A stretch of 6,639 nucleotides of DNA from JAWXBM01 sp964602895 (GTDB taxonomy: Bacteria; Pseudomonadota; Gammaproteobacteria; Xanthomonadales; SZUA-36): NCBI GenBank assembly GCA_964602895.1, contig CAZRTG010000189.1, forward strand, positions 1 through 6,639, in the 5' to 3' direction. The stretch's first letter is position 1, and each line of letters starts with the position of its first letter. A program made the translations under genes and the position numbers. Of the stretch, positions 1 through 6,075 are shown in pieces. A model generated the notes under the pieces. That model had not been told where the DNA came from, made no database searches, and saw only the letters and a program-made list of their open reading frames with translations.

Positions 1-14
1 GGCTCGCTCCCACA
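1..14. repeat. Partial REP palindrome cut by the window edge
   Basis: GGCTCGCTCC followed by CACA matches the right half of the complete element at 66-90 (GGCTCGCTCCTACAAT at 75-90), in the same orientation and with one internal difference. The left half would lie beyond the window. This shows that the REP cluster continues outward, so at least three units are present here. Confidence 0.6.
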
Positions 15-25
15 TCATGGCTTCG

Positions 26-90
26 ATTGTAGGAGGCAGCCATGCTGCCGACCATCAGCCTGAATCGCGAGCATGGCTCGCTCCTACAAT
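26..90. repeat. Inverted pair of REP-type palindromes (BIME-like)
   Basis: Two short palindromes face each other. The first has the head ATTGTAGGAG at 26-35 and a hairpin GGCAGC-CAT-GCTGCC at 35-49. The second has a hairpin GCGAGC-ATG-GCTCGC at 67-81 and ends in CTCCTACAAT at 81-90, the exact reverse complement of the first head. The layout of a conserved TGTAGGAG head plus a GC-rich 6-bp stem with a 3-base loop, in opposing copies, is that of gammaproteobacterial REP elements. These are known to be spread by RAYT (TnpA-REP) transposases acting in trans and can stabilise mRNA 3' ends. The stem sequences differ between the two units while the heads are identical. The unit lies at the 3' end of the DUF885 gene and overlaps its stop codon. 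No T-tract follows, so it is not a standard intrinsic terminator. Confidence 0.75.
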
Positions 91-1865
91 TCCTGACGTC
101 TCATCATTTGCGTACGCACCAAGGGAATCGGCGGGCCACCATAAGAAAGAAACCGGTCATGAAAATCGCGCCAGGCATCGCGGCCGCCTTTATCGGCGGT
201 CCAGTCGTTACGCAACTGGCGAATCATCAGTTTACCCAAAGTGTAGTTCAGGTAACCGGGATCGTAAGTACCACGGGCCGCCTGTTGTTCGGCTGTGCCC
301 TCATCCTGATAAGCCTCTTCGATGAACATTTTTTTGCAATCGGCCACGCTCATACCAGCGGTGTGCAAGCCAATGGCGCAGAGAAACCGCACATTCCGCA
401 GCAGTGCATTGGATAGCTGGCCTATCCGTGTTTCCGCCGAATCTCCGCGTAACCCGGCATCCATCATCATCTCTTCGGTGTAATGGGCCCAGCCTTCACC
501 AAATGCATAGCTGACAAACAATCGACCAAACACCCATTGTGCGCGATTGGCGTGCAGGAAATTCAAAAAATGTCCCGGCCAGACTTCGTGCACCGAAGTA
601 AACAGCAGATCGGATTCACCGGGCACGTACGCCTGCTGAACTTCTTCCGTCCAGGCCGGATCGGGTGGAGAAATGTAATACACCGAGGGCTGGTTTTTCT
701 CAAACGGCCCAGGGATGTTGATATAGGCAAAATTTGACCGGGCATAGGGTGGCGACTCGGCCACCAGCGCTTCTTCGGTACCCGGAATGGTGACCAGATC
801 CTGCACCACCACGAAGGCCCGCAACTCTTTCAATTGTTCGCGTGCGCCTTCAACTGCGCCGCCCTGTGGCTTGCGATTGGCCATCCGGGCAAAGCAGCTG
901 CGTATCGACTCGCCCGGGGCGAATTCCGCGCAAGCTTCGCCCAGCCCCAGCTGGTTACGCCGCAGGTCTTCACGGCCCATGGCTTCCAGCTCGGCCAGGC
1001 TGGCCGACACCCGTTCGGTGTCGTAGACCATCTGGCTGAATAACTCAGGGCCAAGAGCATAATCTTCAGTGGCTGTGGCGAGATTTGCTTTCAGCCAATC
1101 GGCCAACCCCTGCATGGCATCCGTGGCGGCCGCATTGGCGTGTGCAAATTCAGCCTGCAGTGCTTCATCTTCTACTTCAGCAAAAACCGCAGGCACATCA
1201 TGGGCGAAATACTCGGCCATGCCGCCAAACGAGCTGATGCCAAACTCCAGCAGGGTGCGGGCCATGGGCATCCGCAGATTGGCGCGAATCTGCGCAACCG
1301 CCTTTGGAATGCCGGCGGCATAACGCGTGTAGGCCTGCATGCGTTGTTGCAGCGGTGCGTAATCCCGGGTGATGTAGGGACTGGGGTCCAGGGAATCCGT
1401 CAGCCAGTCGAAATAAAAAGCCGGATTCACAAAAGGCCACTCCGCCTTGTCCATCCAGAACAGGGCACGATCCATGGTAGCTATAAAATAATCACGCTGG
1501 TATTCGCCTCGTGCACCCAACTCGTCGGCAGAAAATCCCTTGGCGGTTTCCCGGCTGGCGCGTAAGCGGTCTATTTCGGCCTGGATTGCTTCTGCACTCC
1601 AGTCGGGTAGTTGGCCATCGAACTCATGGCGTCCCTGTACTACCGCCCAGGCCGGGTGGGCCGCCAGATAGGCTTCGATTTGCTCGTCGATAAAGCTGTT
1701 CCAGGCTGCCGAAGGCTGAATAACTGACAGGTTATCGTGCTTGGTTTGTGACTCAACATGCTGATCTGCCGGTTGGCAACCCACCAGCATCAGTATCAAC
1801 ACCGTCACTGACAGGATAAAACCGGGCGGGAATCCGGATCGCTGAGCAAGAGACAAAAACCACAT
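84..1865 (-). CDS. DUF885 family putative zinc metallopeptidase, lipoprotein
   Basis: This 593-residue protein has the hallmark of the DUF885 family (PF05960), the sequence H426-E427-V-W-P-G-H432, which fits a zinc-metallopeptidase HExxPGH site. It is followed by E457-G-W-A-H-Y-T-E464, whose glutamates are candidates for the remaining ligand. Peptidase activity is a family inference; the substrate is not known. The N-terminus is a lipoprotein signal: hydrophobic residues 16-28, then a lipobox L27-V-G-C30. The residue after Cys30 is Gln, not Asp, so sorting to the outer membrane is expected. The ATG start gives a complete signal peptide and is preceded by GGGA at 7 bases. The gene follows the peptide transporter by 17 bases and is probably co-transcribed with it. 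Its last codons run into a REP palindrome that provides the TAG stop. Length is ordinary for the family, with no frameshift. The family call is very secure, the exact reaction is not. Confidence 0.93.
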   Translation of the reverse strand: MWFLSLAQRSGFPPGFILSVTVLILMLVGCQPADQHVESQTKHDNLSVIQPSAAWNSFIDEQIEAYLAAHPAWAVVQGRHEFDGQLPDWSAEAIQAEIDRLRASRETAKGFSADELGARGEYQRDYFIATMDRALFWMDKAEWPFVNPAFYFDWLTDSLDPSPYITRDYAPLQQRMQAYTRYAAGIPKAVAQIRANLRMPMARTLLEFGISSFGGMAEYFAHDVPAVFAEVEDEALQAEFAHANAAATDAMQGLADWLKANLATATEDYALGPELFSQMVYDTERVSASLAELEAMGREDLRRNQLGLGEACAEFAPGESIRSCFARMANRKPQGGAVEGAREQLKELRAFVVVQDLVTIPGTEEALVAESPPYARSNFAYINIPGPFEKNQPSVYYISPPDPAWTEEVQQAYVPGESDLLFTSVHEVWPGHFLNFLHANRAQWVFGRLFVSYAFGEGWAHYTEEMMMDAGLRGDSAETRIGQLSNALLRNVRFLCAIGLHTAGMSVADCKKMFIEEAYQDEGTAEQQAARGTYDPGYLNYTLGKLMIRQLRNDWTADKGGRDAWRDFHDRFLSYGGPPIPLVRTQMMRRQEL

Positions 1866-1883
1866 GCTGGAATCCCGACCTTT

Positions 1884-3401
1884 CTACTTCACACCGTGCA
1901 TCAGTTTGTTGACCAGTGGAGCCACCACAAAGTAGAACACGCCAAAACCAAGACCAATCCAGAACAACAGCATGTAGGTTTCAGCGTACTGGGCGATACC
2001 CGCACCGACTGCGGTACCGTGCCCGCCACCGCCGGACGCAATGGCTGCAAACAGGCCCGCCACATACTGCGCCATGGCGATGGATAGAAACCAGCCACCC
2101 ATGGCCAGTCCGGTTTCCTTTTCAGCCGCCAGCTTGGTCACCATCGACAAGCCAATCGGCGAAAGGCAAAGTTCACCCGTGGTGTGCAACATGTAGCACA
2201 AGCCCAGAAAGATCCAGGGCACCAGGCCGGCCGCATTCTGGAAATTGTTGATGGCGAAGACCAACAGCAGGAAACCCAGCGAGACCTGGATCAGGCCGAA
2301 GGAAAATTTCCGCGGAATGGAGGGGTTGATGCCCTTGCTTTCCAGTTTGGGCCAAAGCGCAGCAAACAGCGGCGCAAACAGCAGGATGAACAGGGGATTG
2401 GCTGACTGGAACACACCAAATCCGCCTGCTTGCCAGAGTTCCATACTGCCAAACATGGGAGTGGTGTGTTCACGTGCGAAGAAGTTCATCGACGAACCCG
2501 CCTGCTCGAATAAAGCCCAGAAGCAGGCATTCGCGAGGAACAGAATCAACATGGCGATGTACCGCTGCAACTGCACCTTATCGCCGCTGCGTATACCGGA
2601 GATGATGAAATAGGCAGACAGGCCCAGCATGGTACCCACCAGCAGATAACCCAGCACGGTACTGGCCGACAGCAGGAAGAAGACCACAACTGCCATGACC
2701 AACACACCCAGGCCCACCGCAAAAAATCGGCCCCAGCTGTCTTTGCCCGGTTGTGGCTTGCCGATCGGCCCAAGCGAACCCTTGGCAATTTTCAGAAACA
2801 GCGTGCTCAGGATCATGCCTACGCCGGCTGCACAGAAACCGAATTTCATGCCATAAGTGGCGCCGATCCAGGCAGCAGTGATAAACGGAGCGATAAAGGC
2901 ACCAAGGTTGATACCCATATAGAACACCGTGAACCCCGAATCCCGTCGCACGTCGCTTTGCGCATACAGCTTGCCGATCATCACCGAAATATTCGGCTTG
3001 AACAGGCCGTTACCGGCCACCACCAGCGACAGTCCTACCAGGAACCAGGTCAGGTCTTCAATCAGCAGCACGAACAAACCCGTTGCCATCACCAGGGCAC
3101 CGAGCAGGATGGAGCGTTGGTAACCCAGCACCCGGTCGGCAATGTAGCCGCCGATGATGCCGGTGGCATAGACCAGTGCACCGTAACCGCCATAGACCAG
3201 GCTGGCCTGTGCGTTGGCCTGATCGCCGAGGTGGCCGAAAAAGGTGGTGGCGACATAAACCGCCAACAATGCGCGCATGCCGTAAAAGGCAAAGCGCTCC
3301 CACATTTCGATATTGGAAAGCTGCCACAGGGCTTTGGGGTGGCCGAGGAAATCGCCGGGTGGTATGCCAGGAACGCTGGGCACGTTGGGCTGTATGCTCA
3401 C
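1884..3401 (-). CDS. POT/PTR2 family proton-coupled di/tripeptide transporter
   Basis: A 505-residue inner-membrane protein of the major facilitator superfamily, proton-dependent oligopeptide transporter (POT) branch, expected to import di- and tripeptides with protons. All the usual functional residues are visible: E32-x-x-E35-R36 in helix 1, the loop G-G-Y-I-A-D-R-V-L-G after helix 2 (84-93), K135 in G-N-G-L-F-K-P-N of helix 4, F-Y-M-G-I-N-L-G (160-167) in helix 5, E299 in F-W-A-L-F-E-Q of helix 7, and E410 in T-G-E-L-C-L-S-P of helix 10. Many hydrophobic segments fit the 14-helix bacterial type. The start codon is GTG, chosen because GGAGG lies six bases upstream and the protein begins just before the conserved helix-1 region. 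It lies between a secreted peptidase gene upstream and a putative metallopeptidase gene downstream, which fits peptide uptake. The exact substrate preference cannot be read from sequence. Confidence 0.95.
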   Translation of the reverse strand: MSIQPNVPSVPGIPPGDFLGHPKALWQLSNIEMWERFAFYGMRALLAVYVATTFFGHLGDQANAQASLVYGGYGALVYATGIIGGYIADRVLGYQRSILLGALVMATGLFVLLIEDLTWFLVGLSLVVAGNGLFKPNISVMIGKLYAQSDVRRDSGFTVFYMGINLGAFIAPFITAAWIGATYGMKFGFCAAGVGMILSTLFLKIAKGSLGPIGKPQPGKDSWGRFFAVGLGVLVMAVVVFFLLSASTVLGYLLVGTMLGLSAYFIISGIRSGDKVQLQRYIAMLILFLANACFWALFEQAGSSMNFFAREHTTPMFGSMELWQAGGFGVFQSANPLFILLFAPLFAALWPKLESKGINPSIPRKFSFGLIQVSLGFLLLVFAINNFQNAAGLVPWIFLGLCYMLHTTGELCLSPIGLSMVTKLAAEKETGLAMGGWFLSIAMAQYVAGLFAAIASGGGGHGTAVGAGIAQYAETYMLLFWIGLGFGVFYFVVAPLVNKLMHGVK

Positions 3402-3407
3402 TGTTTG

Positions 3408-3412
3408 CCTCC
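3408..3412 (-). promoter_or_regulatory. Strong ribosome binding site of the transporter gene
   Basis: The minus strand reads GGAGG, then six bases, then GTG. This is a near-ideal Shine-Dalgarno and it decides the non-ATG start of the transporter. The other genes in the window have weak or no Shine-Dalgarno sequences, so this gene may be the best translated of the set (inference). Confidence 0.8.
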
Positions 3413-3491
3413 GTTTTTATTTCCGTTGTTGTTCGATGGGGTTCGGTTTGATTGCCGTCGCGATTCCATCACCGCTGGCGGAAGTGCGCCA

Positions 3492-3500
3492 AGCATAGCA
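3492..3500 (-). promoter_or_regulatory. Possible extended -10 promoter for transporter and lipoprotein genes
   Basis: The minus strand reads TGC-TATGCT, an extended -10 pattern (TGn before the hexamer, 4 of 6 matches to TATAAT), inside the 160-base gap upstream of the transporter. No good -35 lies at 17 bases; TAGACC lies at 19. It would leave a 5' leader of roughly 85 bases. This is a weak, consensus-only call. Confidence 0.3.
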
Positions 3501-3547
3501 GAGGATATTCGGGTTGGGTCTACTTGGCGCAGATTGGATAGGCATCA

Positions 3548-3561
3548 CCGGGCCGTCCCGG
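3548..3561 (-). terminator. GC-rich hairpin right after the peptidase stop codon
   Basis: CCGGG-ACGG-CCCGG on the minus strand forms a perfect 5-bp GC stem with a 4-base loop immediately after the peptidase TAG. There is no T-tract behind it, so it is either a weak or Rho-assisted terminator or an mRNA 3'-end stabiliser. Partial read-through into the transporter gene is therefore possible. Confidence 0.3.
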
Positions 3562-5649
3562 CTATTCCAGTTCGGTCAGCAAATAGCTGTAAATCAGCGC
3601 CTGCACCCGGGCCTGCTGCTGATTGTTGGCGGCGCCACCGTGGCCACCTTCGGTATTCTCGTAGTAGAAATTGGGCTTGTCCATGGCATTCATTTTGGCC
3701 ACCATTTTTCGTGCATGGCCGGGGTGTACGCGGTCATCACGGGTTGAGGTGGTGAAAAATACCCGGGGGTAATCTTTCTCTGCATCAAGGTTGTGGTAGG
3801 GCGAATAATTCTGCAAAAAGGCCCAGTCTTCGGGATTGTCCGGATCGCCGTATTCCGCCACCCAACTGGCACCTGCCAGCAACTTGTTGAAGCGCTGCAT
3901 ATCCAGCAAGGGCACCTGGCAAACCACCGCGCCGAACAATTCCGGGCGCTGGGTGAACAACATGCCGACCAGCAACCCGCCGCCGCTGCCGCCCCGGATA
4001 CCCAGGTGTTTGGGTGTCGTCACGCCTTTGCGGATCACATCCTCAGCCACCGCATAAAAGTCGTCGTAGGATTTCTGTCGGTTCTCCCGTTGCGCGGCCA
4101 GATGCCAGGCCGGACCGTATTCGCCACCGCCACGGATATTGGCCAGCACGTAAACGCCGCCTTCAGCCAGCCAGTCCATACCGATGGTAGGGGAATAGCT
4201 CGGCTTTTGTGACACTTCAAAGCCGCCATAAGCGTAAATCAGCGTTTTGTTCTTGCCGTCCAGTACCAGGTCTTTGCGGGCTATCATGAAATAGGGCACG
4301 CGCGTACCATCGGATGATTCAGTAAACCACTGGCTGACCTCGAAAGGTGAGCTGTCAAAGAAGGCCGGCAGCTCTTTGGATGCCTGTGGGGGTGACAGGC
4401 CCTCCGCCTGGTACAAAGTGGTGGGTGTAAGAAAGTCTTCGTAGCTGAAAAAGAAAACATTGCTTTCGGCGCTGGTGCTGATGATTGAAATCTGCCCCAT
4501 GGCGGGTGCATCGACCGGGCGTTTCTGCCATTTGCCGTCCACCAGGCTGTAGGCATCCAGGCCGCTGCGCACATCGGTCATGCGGTTAACCAGCAGCAGA
4601 TCACGCGTGCGGCTGACACCGGCGATAGCGGAACGAGCATCCGGTTCGGTGACCAGCAATACCTTGCCCTCGCCTTTCAACAACCCATCCAGATCCATAC
4701 TGACCACAGAGCCCTGTTTCCAGGTTTGAGCGTCCCGTTTCCAGTCGGTTTTCAAGCGGATCAGCAGCTGGTTTTTGAATACGGTTTCAAAGCTTGCATC
4801 GTTGGGTATATCGAGTTTGCTCAAGCGCCCGTCGCGGTATGCAAACACGTCGCTGGTGAAAAAGGTATCGGCAAGAATGACAAACGGATAATCACCTTCC
4901 GGTGTATTGAGCACCGTGGCAAAGGCGCCAATGTCGGTCGGTTTCCCTTCGTAAACCAATTCCGCTTCGGTTAACGGCGTGCCACGCTGCCACTTGCGGA
5001 TGATGCGCGGATAGCCTGACTCGGTCATGCTGCCAGAGCCAAACTCGGTGCCAAAGTCCGTGCCCACCAACAAGGTATCGCGGTCCAGATAGGTGCTGCC
5101 GGTTTTGGCTTCAGGCAAAGTGAAACCATCGGCCAGAAAAGTTTTACTTTGCAGGTCAAACTCCCTGACCACCGTTGCATCGGCGCCGCCACGCGACAGG
5201 GAAATCAGACAACGATCGTAATCAGGCTTCAGACACTCACTGCCCGCCCAGATCCAGTTCTCGTTTTCGGCTTTGGCCAGTTCATCCAGATCCAGCAGGA
5301 TTTCCCATTCCGGCTTGGCCAGTGCGTATTGCTCAGCGGTCGTGCGACGCCACAGGCCACGTTCGTTGTTGGCGTCTTTCCAGAAGTTATACAAGTGATC
5401 GCCGCGTATCGCCGGATAGGGAACCTGATCCTGCGAATCGTAAACCGCGAGATTCTGCTCATAAAAGCGCTGGTACTGAGGGCTTTTCTCCAACACCGCC
5501 AGGGTTTCCCGGTTGCGGGCCTCCACCCATTCCAAGGCTTCTTCGCCCTCGACATCTTCCAGCCACAGAAAGGGATCCGGCTCATCGGCCAACAGATTCG
5601 GGGTAGATAAACTGATTAATGACATGGCAATCCAGGGTAGTAATTTCAT
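3562..5649 (-). CDS. Secreted prolyl oligopeptidase family serine peptidase (S9A)
   Basis: This 695-residue protein is a full-length S9A peptidase: a C-terminal alpha/beta hydrolase domain (about 450-695), a beta-propeller gate (about 80-445) and the short N-terminal segment that packs on the hydrolase. The catalytic triad is Ser555 in G-G-S-G-G-G, Asp638 in R-D-D-R-V and His670 in E-G-G-H-G-G. By motif alignment with porcine prolyl oligopeptidase, the oxyanion Tyr474 (Y-G-G-F) and the proline-pocket residues Phe477, Trp596 and Arg640 are all kept, which supports cleavage after proline in short peptides. Residues 1-21 look like a signal peptide (Lys2, a hydrophobic core, a likely cut after L-L-A21), so it should act in the periplasm or outside. 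The ATG is the only start giving a full signal peptide, although its Shine-Dalgarno is weak. It lies upstream of a peptide transporter gene on the same strand. Its upstream region overlaps a decayed antitoxin gene. Confidence 0.95.
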   Translation of the reverse strand: MKLLPWIAMSLISLSTPNLLADEPDPFLWLEDVEGEEALEWVEARNRETLAVLEKSPQYQRFYEQNLAVYDSQDQVPYPAIRGDHLYNFWKDANNERGLWRRTTAEQYALAKPEWEILLDLDELAKAENENWIWAGSECLKPDYDRCLISLSRGGADATVVREFDLQSKTFLADGFTLPEAKTGSTYLDRDTLLVGTDFGTEFGSGSMTESGYPRIIRKWQRGTPLTEAELVYEGKPTDIGAFATVLNTPEGDYPFVILADTFFTSDVFAYRDGRLSKLDIPNDASFETVFKNQLLIRLKTDWKRDAQTWKQGSVVSMDLDGLLKGEGKVLLVTEPDARSAIAGVSRTRDLLLVNRMTDVRSGLDAYSLVDGKWQKRPVDAPAMGQISIISTSAESNVFFFSYEDFLTPTTLYQAEGLSPPQASKELPAFFDSSPFEVSQWFTESSDGTRVPYFMIARKDLVLDGKNKTLIYAYGGFEVSQKPSYSPTIGMDWLAEGGVYVLANIRGGGEYGPAWHLAAQRENRQKSYDDFYAVAEDVIRKGVTTPKHLGIRGGSGGGLLVGMLFTQRPELFGAVVCQVPLLDMQRFNKLLAGASWVAEYGDPDNPEDWAFLQNYSPYHNLDAEKDYPRVFFTTSTRDDRVHPGHARKMVAKMNAMDKPNFYYENTEGGHGGAANNQQQARVQALIYSYLLTELE

Positions 5650-5650
5650 G

Positions 5651-5908
5651 ATGGTTGGGGACTCACTTGAAGATGCTAAAGCATTCTACTCGAATCGACG
5701 TTGGGTATTCTTCAGCGGCTACTCGACAAAAACACCAGCCAGATCACCGCATGGAATGGCGGTTTCCGTTATTTCACCTGAAATGGCCATCCGACTGGAA
5801 AAAATGGGCTGGGGTACCGCAGATGGTTGGTTACAACTTCAAATGAACTACGACCTGAGTCAGGCAAGGCAGAATGCCGACAACATTACCGTTCAACCGA
5901 TCGTCTGA
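5651..5908 (+). pseudogene. Decayed HigA/VapI-type XRE antitoxin, C-terminal part intact
   Basis: From 5771 to the TGA at 5906-5908 the plus strand reads I-S-P-E-M-A-I-R-L-E-K-M-G-W, then W-L-Q-L-Q-M-N-Y-D-L-S-Q-A-R and a tail D-N-I-T-V-Q. This is the well-known C-terminal half of HigA-family antitoxins. The N-terminal half (a P-G-E motif and the first helices of the helix-turn-helix) is missing in this frame. Traces appear in other frames: A-T-R-Q at 5718-5729 and S-Q-I-T-A-W-N-G at 5737-5760, which resemble the recognition helix and the N-G turn before I-S-P-E. That suggests at least two frameshifts plus a 5' truncation. The frame stays open up to ATGs at 5648 and 5651, but residues before I-S-P-E do not look like a HigA. 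No HigB toxin precedes it: the peptidase gene lies there on the other strand. A functional short protein is unlikely. The family call is confident, the exact extent of decay less so. Confidence 0.75.
5683..5688 (-). promoter_or_regulatory. Possible -10 box for the peptidase gene
   Basis: The minus strand reads TAGAAT (5 of 6 to TATAAT) about 34 bases upstream of the peptidase start. It would give a leader of roughly 25-30 bases. No convincing -35 lies at 16-18 bases. A small dyad, ATGCT-AA-AGCAT, sits at 5673-5684 beside it and could be an operator or chance. If real, this promoter lies inside the antitoxin remnant. Confidence 0.22.
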
Positions 5909-5966
5909 CGGGCTTGTGGGTTACCAATTTCCCGACAACAACCTGAATTGTATTTAACATAATGAT

Positions 5967-5987
5967 GTTTCAGCTGAAACGTTTTTT
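5967..5987 (+). terminator. 14-bp perfect palindrome followed by T6
   Basis: GTTTCAGCTGAAAC at 5967-5980 is its own reverse complement and is followed on the plus strand by G and six T. Read as RNA it folds as GUUUC-AGCU-GAAAC plus a U-run, a weak-stemmed intrinsic terminator placed 58 bases after the HigA remnant. The low-GC stem makes efficiency doubtful. It could equally be an operator for a dimeric regulator. It also contains the stop codon of the putative minus-strand XRE remnant. Confidence 0.35.
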
Positions 5988-6059
5988 GGCATTCAGTGGA
6001 GCCGGTTCCAGACAAACCCCGAGGGCAGCCAGCACACGGTCAACCGTTATGAAATGAGG
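5970..6059 (-). pseudogene. Possible C-terminal remnant of a second XRE-type antitoxin
   Basis: One minus-strand frame ending at the TGA in the palindrome reads T-V-D-R-V-L-A-A-L-G-V-C-L-E-P-A-P-L. This pattern (T-x-x-R-V-L-x-A-L-G-hydrophobic) is how the last helix and tail of many small Cro/C1-type helix-turn-helix antitoxins and regulators read. Upstream the frame runs through unrelated-looking residues into the 3' end of the DUF6933 gene, and meets a TGA there, so no start or DNA-binding half remains. Too short to be a gene. The resemblance is by eye only and could be chance; a frame-aware protein search would settle it. Confidence 0.35.
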
Positions 6060-6075
6060 TTGCGGAAGCGTTATC

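Noticed and set aside
26..90. REP inverted pair as an intrinsic terminator or CRISPR-like array
   Set aside because: There is no T-tract after the hairpins, and the units are inverted palindromes without regular spacers.
42..416. Plus-strand open frame of 124 residues beginning in the REP region
   Set aside because: It is antisense to the 3' end of the DUF885 gene. GGAGG-like bases upstream belong to the REP head and are not evidence of translation.
1140..1565. Plus-strand open frame of 141 residues
   Set aside because: It is fully inside the DUF885 gene on the opposite strand, with no ribosome binding site and no motif.
2751..3755. Plus-strand open frame of 334 residues
   Set aside because: It is antisense to the transporter gene and runs past its start into the gap and the peptidase 3' end. 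The protein is rich in His, Gln, Arg and Pro with no recognisable motif, typical of a shadow of a GC-rich gene.
5149..5610. Plus-strand open frame of 153 residues
   Set aside because: It lies entirely antisense to the N-terminal part of the peptidase, and its sequence shows no family features of its own.
5651..5908. A functional 85-residue antitoxin gene
   Set aside because: The first 40 residues do not resemble the HigA N-terminus, HTH-like residues occur out of frame, no good ribosome binding site was seen, and no toxin gene is adjacent.
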